The notes under the pieces are model-generated. The model did not search any database. It was not told the DNA's origin and saw only the letters and a list, made by a program, of their open reading frames with translations. The position numbers and the translations under genes are program-made. 64,000 nucleotides of DNA from Oscillospiraceae bacterium. Lineage in GTDB: Bacteria; Bacillota; Clostridia; Oscillospirales; CAG-272. The number at the start of each line of letters is the position of its first letter. Position 1 is the first letter of the stretch. The DNA lies in assembly GCA_015063795.1 (NCBI GenBank), contig SVTL01000001.1, positions 299,614-363,613 on the forward strand, given 5' to 3'. Below, one piece after another: positions 40,888 through 49,279 of this stretch.

Positions 40888-41754
40888 TCAGCGGCTCTCC
40901 TTTCCGAAATAAGACTTTATGTAGGCGGCAAAGCTCTTCTCGCCCACCTCGGTATCGCCCACAAGATCGTGGCTGAGCGTCCATTTGGAGAAGAGGATGA
41001 TGTCATGCTTGCCCGCCTTCTTGATCTTGGGAAGGTTGGCAAGGATGCCGAACAGCCAGATGGGTGCCCATTTGATGGCAAGAGGCTTGCCTGCGGCATC
41101 GAAGCACATTTTGGCCATTTCCTCGTAGGTGTAGGTCTCCTTGCCGCCCACGTTGTAGGTGACGTTGGTGTCGTTCATGTGATCGACGATGAAGCGCGCG
41201 AAATCGGGGCAGTCGACCACATTGGCCTTCACGCCGCCATAGCCCTTGAGAAGCTGCATCTCGCCCTTGTCCACATAGGGCTTGAAGACCTTGGCGATGT
41301 CGTAGAAGTAGCCGGTGGGGCGGTAGATGACATAGTCCATCTTCTGCTGCTTGATCTCCTGCTCCACCAGATACTTGGCGTGAAGCATGGGAACCTTTTC
41401 CGCCCCCTTTTCATCGCAGGAGATGACCGAGATGTAATTGAATTTTTGAACGCCGGCGGCCTTGGCCTCGTTGTAAAGGTTGATGTTGCCGCGGTAGTCG
41501 ATGTCGTAAGAGGTGACCTTGGTGGAAGCACCGGTCAGTCCAACGGTGGTGATGACAACGTCAGCGCCGTCGCACAGACCCTTCATCGTTTCGGGATTGG
41601 TGGCGTCGATGGCCTTGAAGGTGTATTTTCCCTCACAGCCTTCCACGGCCGTTTCGCGGATATCGGCGGCAACGACCTCATGACCGTCCGCGCAAAGGCA
41701 TTTGAGAATTTCTGCGCCTAAATTGCCAAAGGCGCCTGCAAGAACAACTTTCAT
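40888..41754 (-). CDS. Atypical SDR (NmrA/BciA-like NAD(P)-binding reductase)
   Basis: A 288-residue Rossmann-fold protein. KVVLAGAFGNLGAEIL (2-17) is the NAD(P)-binding loop in the atypical form GxxGxxG. SYDIDYRGNINLYNEAKAAG and VQKFNYISVISC, then YVIYRPTGYFYDIAKVF and GGKETYTYEEMAKMCFDAAG, follow the layout of the BciA branch of atypical SDRs (divinyl-chlorophyllide 8-vinyl reductase) more than that of ordinary epimerases. The catalytic Tyr-x3-Lys of classical SDRs is not evident. Start at the ATG at 41754 behind AAAGGAG; a TTG two codons earlier is possible. It lies between the flavin-reductase-like and DUF1295 genes. Confidence 0.75.
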   Translation of the reverse strand: MKVVLAGAFGNLGAEILKCLCADGHEVVAADIRETAVEGCEGKYTFKAIDATNPETMKGLCDGADVVITTVGLTGASTKVTSYDIDYRGNINLYNEAKAAGVQKFNYISVISCDEKGAEKVPMLHAKYLVEQEIKQQKMDYVIYRPTGYFYDIAKVFKPYVDKGEMQLLKGYGGVKANVVDCPDFARFIVDHMNDTNVTYNVGGKETYTYEEMAKMCFDAAGKPLAIKWAPIWLFGILANLPKIKKAGKHDIILFSKWTLSHDLVGDTEVGEKSFAAYIKSYFGKESR

Positions 41755-41790
41755 TTTCAATTATCTCCTTTTCTTCGATCGCTTTTCGGA

Positions 41791-42717
41791 TTATTTTTTG
41801 CTTTTTTCCTTTGAACGCTTGTCGTTGATGATCTTCATATGCTCCTCGGTGATCAGCGTGACGTTGTTTTCCTTTGCCCAGGAAACGCAGCCCTTGAGCA
41901 CCACCGAAAGGAAGACTCTCGGCACGCCGAGAATGGTCATCAGCGCTTCGTCGGTGAATTTGACCGTATCGTCGGCGCGGTCAGCCGCATAGCGGACCGA
42001 TTCCAGCGAGGCCTGACGCATCTGAAGCAGCTCGGCTCTCATGCGGCTCTTGCGATGGAACCAGAAATTTTTTGAATCGCGGTAGCCGTAGTCAACGGGG
42101 AGGGAGGGGAAGTCCTTGGCGCGGACACCGTTGATGATCGCATCGCTGTATTTCTTCTTCATCAGGATCCTGTCAACGCGCAGGATGAAGTGCGCGCCGA
42201 ACTTGGAGGTAATGCCGTTGAAGTCGTGGTAAGGACCTTCATAGCCGTTCAGCTCGCCTGCCTGATCGCGGTCAGCGCCGTCCAGCTCGCGCATCCAGGT
42301 GCATTCGATCGCTTCAATGGCGTCGGTGAGGATCATCGGTCTTGCTTCGTTGGTCTCCTCTTCGATCATGCTTTTTTCCAGCTTGAAATTGCATTTGGGC
42401 ATCTTTTCCTCGGGCTTATCACCCGGCCAGGACAGCTTCACCGCCTCCTTGAAGGTGGAGGGCTTGTCGTCAATGAAGTTGATGGCGCATTTGCCGTTGC
42501 GGAGAATGTTCTGCGCGGTGTTGGAGGAGTTGCGGCAGCACAGAAGCATGGCGTAGTAGTCCTTGCCGGCCACATAGTAGGGCTGAACCAGGGAGTAAGG
42601 GCCGAGGGTGGTGGAGCCGTCCTCGCAAAGGGTGGAGATGATGACGGTGGGCATCGGGAAGAACAGGGAAGTCTGGTAGAAGTTATCCACGATGCGAAGG
42701 TTTTCAAAGCTGCTCAT
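41791..42717 (-). CDS. Flavin-reductase-like FMN protein with PCP_red-like C-terminal domain
   Basis: A 308-residue protein. The first 190 residues have the split-barrel flavin reductase fold: PMPTVIISTLCEDGSTTLGP, YSLVQPYYVAGKDYYAMLLC and NGKCAINFI. A helical tail (about 235-305) contains FTDEALMTILGVPRVFLSVV followed by WAKENNVTLITEEHMKII. This has the W/F-x3-A-x3-L-x2-VP and A-x4-x3-IT pattern of the short PCP_red domain found at the end of light-independent protochlorophyllide reductase subunits. The combination is unusual for a fermentative bacterium. It follows the TetR gene by 30 bases with an AAAGGAG site. Tail assignment is by pattern only. Confidence 0.68.
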   Translation of the reverse strand: MSSFENLRIVDNFYQTSLFFPMPTVIISTLCEDGSTTLGPYSLVQPYYVAGKDYYAMLLCCRNSSNTAQNILRNGKCAINFIDDKPSTFKEAVKLSWPGDKPEEKMPKCNFKLEKSMIEEETNEARPMILTDAIEAIECTWMRELDGADRDQAGELNGYEGPYHDFNGITSKFGAHFILRVDRILMKKKYSDAIINGVRAKDFPSLPVDYGYRDSKNFWFHRKSRMRAELLQMRQASLESVRYAADRADDTVKFTDEALMTILGVPRVFLSVVLKGCVSWAKENNVTLITEEHMKIINDKRSKEKSKK

Positions 42718-42747
42718 GGTTGATTTCTCCTTTTATGTCAATATTTT

Positions 42748-43272
42748 TTATGTGCGGATGATTTTTTCAAGCAGGGGGAAGATGACATCAAAATCGACAC
42801 CCTCCATCGACCAGCAGATCAGCGATTCAGCAACAAAGGATGCGGTGAAAGACGGATCGGCCGAGGCATTGGCTTCGCAGAGCGGAAGAACAAAGGATGC
42901 GATCTGACCGCGAAGCATCCTGTGACGGTCGGAAGACCCGACGGCGGCCAGCTTGGCGGCGTCCGAATCGGAAAACAGCTTTTCGTATTTGGCTGCAAAT
43001 TGGGTGAGCGAATCGTATAGCCCCTTCAAAAGCGGACGGGGCTCGCCGCAGGGCAGGCTCTGCATTTGAGACAAGGCCTGCTTCCAATCCTCATACACAA
43101 ACGAGGCGATCAGCATCTCCTTGGAGTCAAAGTAGTTGTACACCGTTCCCACGCCGACACCGCAGGCGCTCGCCACCGAACGGACGGTGGTAGCGGCATA
43201 CCCTCTTTCTTCAATTTGTTTTTTTGCCTCCGCCAGCAGCTGCCCGCGGACATTTTCGATGATCTTCGGCAC
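42748..43272 (-). CDS. TetR/AcrR-family transcriptional regulator
   Basis: A 174-residue one-component repressor. The N-terminal DNA-binding domain (about 1-55) shows AKKQIEERGYAATTVRSVAS and ACGVGVGTVYNYFDSKEML, the standard TetR helix-turn-helix. The helical ligand-binding half is short and unlike named subfamilies. The start codon is GTG at 43272, placed directly after the hydrolase stop with AAAGGAG eight bases upstream. It is the second gene of the operon and very likely controls it, perhaps through the inverted repeat overlapping the operon promoter at 44045-44060. Confidence 0.92.
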   Translation of the reverse strand: MPKIIENVRGQLLAEAKKQIEERGYAATTVRSVASACGVGVGTVYNYFDSKEMLIASFVYEDWKQALSQMQSLPCGEPRPLLKGLYDSLTQFAAKYEKLFSDSDAAKLAAVGSSDRHRMLRGQIASFVLPLCEANASADPSFTASFVAESLICWSMEGVDFDVIFPLLEKIIRT

Positions 43273-44022
43273 TCAGTTTTCTCCTTTCGCCGTAAAGTCG
43301 GCAATATAACGGGCGGTTTGGCGGATCTGTTCGTCTGCGGAAATCAATGGTGTTCCGTCCCCCTTTTGCAGACCGTACATGCCAAAATAGGCGTGGCATC
43401 CGCCCTCGATGGTGATCTCGGTGAGATCGGTTGGCAGATTGCTTCTGCATTGTTCATATGTTTCGCGGTTCATAACACCGTCCTCGCTTCCGACGAGCGA
43501 AAGGACCGAGAGCGCGCTTTGGGAAAGATCGGCTGTGGAATAAGAGCCGAGAAGCACCAATCCGACAAAGTCGGTGACGTGAGCGGACAGATAAGATGCG
43601 GCCATAGCACCGCCCAGCGAATGTCCGCCGATGAACCAGCGCTTGATTTCGGGAAAACTGTCCTGCACATCCTCTGCGGCATCCGCATCGAACACGGCGA
43701 GGTTGAAGGGCATTTCGATCAGCACGCAGAGAAGCCCTTGCGAGGCAAGCAGACGCATCAAAGGCTCATATGCCGCACACTCCACCTTCCCGCCGGGATA
43801 AAAGATCAAGCCTGTGTCGGCGCTGCTGTTCCCGAAAGCAGTCATGCGATCGGAAAGAACTGCTGTCGGCACATTGTTTTTCTCCGCAAAGGAGGAGATC
43901 GCTTCTTCATCGGCGCGGTAGCTATCGGAAAGATACAGCGCACATCCGCCGATGCACAGGAAAACGATCAGCAGGATCGACACGCTCCAAAGAAGCCGCT
44001 TGTTTCTTATATTCTTTTTCAA
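43273..44022 (-). CDS. Alpha/beta hydrolase, membrane-anchored or exported
   Basis: A 249-residue protein with an N-terminal hydrophobic helix (about 9-28) and an alpha/beta-hydrolase domain. The nucleophile elbow is IGGHSLGGAMAASYL, with Ser in G-H-S-L-G. Near the end, IEGGCHAYFGMYG supplies the catalytic His and GSEDGVM the acid. YPGGKVECAAYEPLMRLLAS is typical of the Firmicute branch of this hydrolase family. The start is the TTG at 44022, seven bases after AAAGGAGG; no ATG fits. It is the first gene of the operon with TetR and the reductases. De-esterification of an incoming substrate is conceivable but not shown. Confidence 0.85.
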   Translation of the reverse strand: MKKNIRNKRLLWSVSILLIVFLCIGGCALYLSDSYRADEEAISSFAEKNNVPTAVLSDRMTAFGNSSADTGLIFYPGGKVECAAYEPLMRLLASQGLLCVLIEMPFNLAVFDADAAEDVQDSFPEIKRWFIGGHSLGGAMAASYLSAHVTDFVGLVLLGSYSTADLSQSALSVLSLVGSEDGVMNRETYEQCRSNLPTDLTEITIEGGCHAYFGMYGLQKGDGTPLISADEQIRQTARYIADFTAKGEN

Positions 44023-44044
44023 ATGGCAGCCTCCTTTTGTGAAC

Positions 44045-44087
44045 CTGTTCATAATAACAGTATAGTCCGATTTTTCCTGCTTGTCAA
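44045..44087 (-). promoter_or_regulatory. Sigma-A promoter and candidate TetR operator of the reductase operon
   Basis: On the minus strand TTGACA (44082-44087), 17-base spacer, TATACT (44059-44064). An inverted repeat CTGTT-CATAAT-AACAG (44045-44060) overlaps the end of the -10 and the start site, a usual place for a TetR-type operator. Confidence 0.75.
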
Positions 44088-44145
44088 GACAAAAAATGCA
44101 AAAGATAAGGACAGCCGTTTTTTCTTGCAAAGACAAAGAAAACGA

Positions 44146-44174
44146 TTGACACAGACTGAAAAAAATGGTATGAT
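44146..44174 (+). promoter_or_regulatory. Sigma-A promoter of the phosphodiester glycosidase gene
   Basis: TTGACA (44146-44151), 17-base spacer ending in AAATGG, TATGAT (44169-44174). Confidence 0.85.
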
Positions 44175-44208
44175 AACAATGAAAGAATGTACCAATCGGA
44201 GGTTTTCC

Positions 44209-45837
44209 ATGAAACAAATTTACCGCCTCATATCTCTTGTTCTGGTGCTTGTTCTTTGTCCGTTTTCTTCGCTTTTGACGGTCGGAGCTGCTGTCGAAAG
44301 CCCCTATTCGGCGGACAAGCAAGGCTGCATCACAGCCATTGAAATGCGGTCGTCACAGCCTCTGACAAGCGCCGCCACCTATTACACCGCCAAGGTCACC
44401 TCCCATATGCAGGGCGAGACCACCCGCGCGGCCATTCCTTATCTGACGCATGGGGTTATCGGTTCTTCCGAGACAAAGATGTTCGTCTATTCGGTTGGGA
44501 CGGCGGACGATCTGGACTACACAACGGCATCGGTGAAGACCATCGTGGAGCGGTTCGAGCAAGAGAATCCCGCCTGGAATGCGGTGGCTGCCGTCAACGG
44601 CGACTTCTTCGACATCGAGACAAAGGTCACAGCCTGCTTTGGTGAGAGCGAGGGCGCCATGATCCAGAACGGATGCGTATACAAGGGCGATCCCTCCGAT
44701 GCACGCGGACGCGGTCTGGTGGGAACAACGTCTGATGGCCGCATGGTCTATCACACCATCGGCGATATCTACAAGCAAAAGGGCTATGGCATTCCCTTTG
44801 ATATCCTCACCTACCATACCCTGCAGGTGATGGATGAAAGCGGAAAGAACCCCATCGACTCCTATACGGTCTATGCACAGCCCTCTGCGGACAAGGACCG
44901 TCCGATCATGGTCACACCGGACGATGCAGCCAGCGATCTGAGCGGATACAAGGTCTATTCCGTCAAGTGCGATACCTACCGCCGCGCTCACATCGGCATC
45001 AACGGCTATGACAAGGGGACGCAGGGGTATTATTTCGAGGGAACGATCGTTTCGGCCGCAAGCGGTGGAAACGGCAAGCCGTCGAAGGGTACTGTTTGGC
45101 TGGCGTTTCCCAACAGCTCCGCCTATCGGTCGCTGAACATCGGTACATTGGTACGCTGTCAGAAGGCCCTGCGCGGCGAGTGGACCGAGGTGGACAATGC
45201 TGTCGGCTTCAAGCAGCAGGTGCTGGCCGAGGGCGATATCCTGCTGAAAAACTGTTATGGTACCTACAACCAAAAGGGTGATCGGGAAGAGACGCTGAAA
45301 TGGACCGACGACATCTATGACTATCCCTTCTGCTGGAAGCACCGCACGGCCATCGGCTTCCGCGAGGACGGTACGCCCATTCTGCTGGTGCTCGAGAAAT
45401 CCTGTCATGCCGATACCTATAAGGGCATTGCCGCTTCTTACTATGAGATCGGCGAGCAGTTCCTTGCGCTCGGATGCAACAACGGCTTTCTTCTTGACGG
45501 CGGCGGCTCGTCAACGCTGGTGCTCCGCCAAGATGACGGCAGCTTTTCCAACGCCTTTGTCGGAGAGGGAAGCGGACGCAAAGTGGCAAATGCCGTGATT
45601 TTGGCGGTGCGCGATGAGAGCGTTGAGCTGTCGGATCCCGATCCTGTTCCGAGCGATATCATGCCCGACCGATCCTATACCGTCATTGATGCCATCCGTC
45701 TGGCCAAAGCCATCGCGGGCGGTGAAACGCAGGCGAATCCGTCCGGCTTTGCTTCAAGCGACCACGACGGCGACGGCAAGGTGACAGCAAACGATGTCAT
45801 CGCTCTCGTCGACCGTATCCTGGGACTGCTTCACTGA
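44209..45837 (+). CDS. Secreted phosphodiester glycosidase (NAGPA domain) with dockerin
   Basis: A 542-residue exported protein with a signal peptide (about 1-28). A phosphodiester glycosidase domain (about 85-465) contains WNAVAAVNGDFFDIETKVTA, KHRTAIGFREDGTPILLVLE and LGCNNGFLLDGGGSSTLVLR, the hallmarks of the NAGPA/uncovering-enzyme family. It ends in a dockerin-type module (about 480-542) whose second calcium loop is intact (DHDGDGKVTANDVIALVDRI) while the first (SDIMPDRSYTVIDAIRLAKA) has lost several ligands. The family removes sugars from phosphodiesters, for example on wall polymers or glycans. The ATG at 44209 has CGGAGG six bases upstream; the long frame before it is antisense shadow. 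Confidence 0.9.
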   Translation: MKQIYRLISLVLVLVLCPFSSLLTVGAAVESPYSADKQGCITAIEMRSSQPLTSAATYYTAKVTSHMQGETTRAAIPYLTHGVIGSSETKMFVYSVGTADDLDYTTASVKTIVERFEQENPAWNAVAAVNGDFFDIETKVTACFGESEGAMIQNGCVYKGDPSDARGRGLVGTTSDGRMVYHTIGDIYKQKGYGIPFDILTYHTLQVMDESGKNPIDSYTVYAQPSADKDRPIMVTPDDAASDLSGYKVYSVKCDTYRRAHIGINGYDKGTQGYYFEGTIVSAASGGNGKPSKGTVWLAFPNSSAYRSLNIGTLVRCQKALRGEWTEVDNAVGFKQQVLAEGDILLKNCYGTYNQKGDREETLKWTDDIYDYPFCWKHRTAIGFREDGTPILLVLEKSCHADTYKGIAASYYEIGEQFLALGCNNGFLLDGGGSSTLVLRQDDGSFSNAFVGEGSGRKVANAVILAVRDESVELSDPDPVPSDIMPDRSYTVIDAIRLAKAIAGGETQANPSGFASSDHDGDGKVTANDVIALVDRILGLLH

Positions 45838-45874
45838 CTCTCCGAATCGGAGAATTCACTCAACGATTTCATTG

Positions 45875-45903
45875 TTGACGATGCCGTGTCAATCTGCTAA
45901 AAT
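45875..45903 (+). promoter_or_regulatory. Sigma-A promoter of the first LRR gene
   Basis: TTGACG (45875-45880), 17-base spacer, TAAAAT (45898-45903). Confidence 0.8.
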
Positions 45904-45904
45904 A

Positions 45905-45946
45905 AAAACAGAGAAAATAAAACAGAGAAAATTAAAACAGGGAAAA
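45905..45946 (+). repeat. Short A-rich tandem repeat in the leader
   Basis: Three adjacent copies of AAAACAGAGAAAAT (14-15 bases, the last ending AAAACAGGGAAAA) lie between the promoter and the ribosome binding site of the LRR gene. Confidence 0.8.
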
Positions 45947-45959
45947 AAGGAGATTCATC

Positions 45960-48900
45960 ATGAAAAAACGCTTTGCATTTGTTCTTTCAACCGCCCTTCT
46001 GTTTGTTCTTTTCCTGCTTTCGGTTTCCGCCGCGGACGAACCGCTTCAGGACGGGAATTTCTATTACACCGTCAACGAAGACGGAACGGCAACGGTCACG
46101 GGTATTGCAATATATCTGGGTGAATTGAATCTGCCTTCAACGGTCGGCGGATATCAAGTTACGGCGATTGGAAAGGATGCTTTTCGCGGCAGAAATGCAC
46201 TTAGCGGAGAGCTTGTGATTCCAGAGACGGTTGAAACAATCGGTGACGGTGCTTTTGCCTATTGCTCCGCTCTGACAGGCAATCTTGTGATTCCGAGTCG
46301 AGTGAAATCGATCGGCGATAAAGCCTTTCAAAACTGCACCGGTTTTACGGGAAGTCTTGTCATTCCCGACAGCGTAAGCTCGATCGGGCAGTATGCCTTT
46401 GACCGATGCTACGGTTTCACGGGCGATCTTGTGCTTTCGAAAGGATTGTCTTGCATTCCGTTCAGCGCTTTTACATCCTGCTCCGGATTTCAAGGCAAGC
46501 TGGTTATCCCCGAGGGTGTTACCGAAATTGCCGCCTATGCTTTCGACGGTTGCAATGGCTTCACGGGGGACCTGATTCTTCCGAAGGGATTGGCGACCAT
46601 TGGGGAATGTGCATTCCGAAGATGCTTCGGTTTCAACGGTCGTCTTGTTCTTCCCGATAGCCTCACTTCGATGGAAGAATATGTGTTTAGCGGATGTTAT
46701 GGCTTTACGGGTGATCTTGTGCTTCCAAAGAGTCTTTCAAAAGTTCCGTACAGCGCATTTAAGGATTGCAGAGGCTTTGACGGAACGCTGACGCTTCAAC
46801 CCGGTCAAGATATTTCTCAATATGCTTTTCAGAATTGTTCCGGTTTTACGGGCGATTTGGTGATCCCGGCGGGCGTAAAGAATATATCGTTTAATGCGTT
46901 TTCCGGATGTCACGGCTTTACGGGTAATCTTGTGATCTCAGAGGGAACGGAGTCCATCGAGTCGGGGGCTTTTGCCGATTGCTACGGTTTCAGCGGTACG
47001 CTGACGCTTCCTTCCACCTTGAAAACGATCGGCGAAAAGGCGTTTTCAGGCTGTGACGGCTTTACCGGAACTCTCACTCTTCCGTCTCAGCTGTCAAGCC
47101 TTGGCATCCGTGCCTTTGAGAATTGCAGCTCCTTTACGGGAAATCTGGTGTTGCCGAGCGGCATTAAACAAATTCCGGAAGCCTGCTTTGCCGGATGCAG
47201 CGGCCTTGATGGACGCCTCACGTTTTCTCCTGCTACGACCGAAATTGGCGAATCCGCTTTTGCCGGCTGCAGCGGCTTGAGCGGCGCCTTGGTTTTGCCT
47301 GACACCGTAACAGTGATCTATGATTATGCTTTCGAGGATTGCCGCGGTCTTAACTCGCTGTCGCTTTCTTCAGGACTCATTGTGATCGGAAACTTTGCAT
47401 TCAGCGGCTGCAGCGGTTTGCAGGGGACGCTGAGCCTCCCGACTACGCTTCGCGGCATCGGAGCGGCGGCCTTCTATGGATGCTCCGGGATCACGGGAAC
47501 GGTCACTATACCGAAGACTGTTGAAATTCTCGGTCAGCTGGTTTTCTTTGGCTGCACGGGTTTGCAAAACATCAGTGTCAACTCGCAAAACACCGTTTAC
47601 AAAAGCATCAACGGCGTTTTGTTTGACAAGACGGGAGAAACCCTTCTTTGCTATCCTGCCGGAAAGTCGGCCGGCTATTATGCCATTCCCGAAACGGTGA
47701 GCGAAATCGCTCCCGCCGCTTTCGCTTATTGCTCAAAGCTGACGGGCGATATCTCCATTCCCGCCTCTGTGACGACCATCGGTATGGAAGCGTTTGTGCT
47801 TTGCGGAGCGAATCGCTTCTATGTGAATGAAAACAATGCGTATTTCTCTGCGCAGAACGGCGTTTTGTTCAATAAAGATGGCACGACCCTTCTTTACTAT
47901 CCCTACGGCAAGACGACTTCTTCCTATTCCATTCCCGAGAACGTAACTGAAATCGGCGATACCGCTTTTTATGGATGCCGCTTTCTGACCGGTGAGCTGA
48001 AGCTTCCTGCGGGATTGAAAACCATCGGTAGTCTGGCCTTTGGCGGTTGTGACGGCTTTACAGGCGAGTTGAAGCTTCCGGAAGGCTTGAAGACAATGAA
48101 ATCCTCTGCCTTTGGGGCCTGTACCGGCTTTACGGGTGAGCTTGTGATCCCTACCGGGATTACTTCGATCGAATCGTCGGTCTTCCGTGAGTGTACCGGT
48201 CTGCAGACCGTCACGCTGCACGACGGTGTGAATCTGATCATGGATTCCGCATTTTATGAATGCACAGGGCTGACGACCGTCCGTTTCCCGTCTCGAATGC
48301 AGGACATTCGGGCGTATGCTTTCTACGGCTGTATCAATCTCAAGCATGCGGAGCTGCCGAAACAGCTAACCACAATCGGTGACATGGCCTTCTTCGGCTG
48401 CATGAGCCTTACCGATGTGACGCTGAGCACCAGTCTGACCTCAATCGGCACGGGTGCATTTGCCTTCTGCACGAGTCTGACCGATGCTTATTGTCCTGGT
48501 TTTCCTCCGCAGAGATGGGGAGCATTGGCTTTTATGCCTTCTGTGACCATTCATTATTATGAGAACTTCAATGTGGGCTCTTACGCCTGGACAACCCCTC
48601 TTTGGACAGCGCCGAACGGTATGCAGTACCGCACCAAGCCCATCGATATGACCAAGTTGGATGGTTTGGCACCGTCAACGCTGGTTGTTACAAAAGAAGG
48701 CAGCGTTGCATACATCAGCGGAAGAATTCCCCATGGTACGACCGCTTCCGACCTCGCCGATCAATTTTTTGCGGGCACATTCAGCTTCTTCCAAACCGGT
48801 TGGATCCCGTTGGATGGCGATGCTCAGCTGAAAACCGGTGACAAGATCTGCCTGCATTCGGAGGGCGGTACCTATTTTGTAGATGAAGCGGTCATCGTGG

Positions 48901-49076
48901 TCACGGGCGATATCAACGGTGACGGCGCAATGGATGTTCTGGATCTTCTGCGTGCCAAAGCCATGCTTGTTTCTGCTGATGGAACATATGCAGAGTTCTT
49001 GGCGGCCGACATCGACAGGAACGGTTCATTGGATGCGGAAGATTTAACCCTTCTGCTGAAGGCGATCCTGAGTTAA
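45960..49076 (+). CDS. BspA-type leucine-rich repeat surface protein with dockerin
   Basis: A 1,038-residue secreted protein: signal peptide (1-25), then about 33 LRR_5 repeats of roughly 23-24 residues (about 45-860) with the pattern L-x-IP-x-x-V-x-x-I-x-x-x-AF-x-x-C-x-G-F/L-x-G. Two short interruptions carry NGVLF-DKTG-ETLLCYP-type sequence. A stalk-like domain (about 880-980) and a dockerin (about 983-1038) with two calcium loops, DINGDGAMDVLD and DIDRNGSLDAED, complete it. BspA-like LRRs bind host matrix or other cells. Attachment would need a cohesin-bearing scaffold, none of which is in the window; there is no sortase signal or membrane helix. RBS is AAAGGAG. Confidence 0.92.
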   Translation: MKKRFAFVLSTALLFVLFLLSVSAADEPLQDGNFYYTVNEDGTATVTGIAIYLGELNLPSTVGGYQVTAIGKDAFRGRNALSGELVIPETVETIGDGAFAYCSALTGNLVIPSRVKSIGDKAFQNCTGFTGSLVIPDSVSSIGQYAFDRCYGFTGDLVLSKGLSCIPFSAFTSCSGFQGKLVIPEGVTEIAAYAFDGCNGFTGDLILPKGLATIGECAFRRCFGFNGRLVLPDSLTSMEEYVFSGCYGFTGDLVLPKSLSKVPYSAFKDCRGFDGTLTLQPGQDISQYAFQNCSGFTGDLVIPAGVKNISFNAFSGCHGFTGNLVISEGTESIESGAFADCYGFSGTLTLPSTLKTIGEKAFSGCDGFTGTLTLPSQLSSLGIRAFENCSSFTGNLVLPSGIKQIPEACFAGCSGLDGRLTFSPATTEIGESAFAGCSGLSGALVLPDTVTVIYDYAFEDCRGLNSLSLSSGLIVIGNFAFSGCSGLQGTLSLPTTLRGIGAAAFYGCSGITGTVTIPKTVEILGQLVFFGCTGLQNISVNSQNTVYKSINGVLFDKTGETLLCYPAGKSAGYYAIPETVSEIAPAAFAYCSKLTGDISIPASVTTIGMEAFVLCGANRFYVNENNAYFSAQNGVLFNKDGTTLLYYPYGKTTSSYSIPENVTEIGDTAFYGCRFLTGELKLPAGLKTIGSLAFGGCDGFTGELKLPEGLKTMKSSAFGACTGFTGELVIPTGITSIESSVFRECTGLQTVTLHDGVNLIMDSAFYECTGLTTVRFPSRMQDIRAYAFYGCINLKHAELPKQLTTIGDMAFFGCMSLTDVTLSTSLTSIGTGAFAFCTSLTDAYCPGFPPQRWGALAFMPSVTIHYYENFNVGSYAWTTPLWTAPNGMQYRTKPIDMTKLDGLAPSTLVVTKEGSVAYISGRIPHGTTASDLADQFFAGTFSFFQTGWIPLDGDAQLKTGDKICLHSEGGTYFVDEAVIVVTGDINGDGAMDVLDLLRAKAMLVSADGTYAEFLAADIDRNGSLDAEDLTLLLKAILS

Positions 49077-49110
49077 GGCATAAAAAAGTTTTCTGTAAAT
49101 TCAATACAAA

Positions 49111-49149
49111 CAAACGCTGTTCGACTTAACCTCGGACAGCGTTTTTTTG
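49111..49149 (+). terminator. Intrinsic terminator after the first LRR gene
   Basis: AAACGCTGTTCGA pairs with TCGGACAGCGTTT with one mismatch and ends in seven T residues. Confidence 0.9.
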
Positions 49150-49170
49150 TGATGTTTTTTTCTTTATCCC

Positions 49171-49199
49171 TTGAAAAAACGACGATGCTGTGCTACACT
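49171..49199 (+). promoter_or_regulatory. Sigma-A promoter of the second LRR gene
   Basis: TTGAAA (49171-49176), 17-base spacer, TACACT (49194-49199). The gap 49077-49279 holds the terminator, this promoter and a leader only. Confidence 0.75.
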
Positions 49200-49279
49200 A
49201 TATAAAGTATACATTCGTATGAGCGGAAGGCTCATAAACAAACTATTCTTTATTATCAGCGCAAGAAAGGGAAGACATC

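Noticed and set aside
38777-44022. Operon as a BilR-type bilirubin reductase or a known steroid-reducing (OsrB-type) cluster
   Set aside because: No Old Yellow Enzyme-type protein with its iron-sulfur and FAD domains is present; only the DUF1295 protein recalls steroid reductases, while other members point elsewhere.
43066-44208. N-terminal extension of the glycosidase frame to 923 codons
   Set aside because: The extension runs antisense through the TetR and hydrolase genes and across the promoter at 44146-44174; the real start, with signal peptide and ribosome binding site, is 44209.
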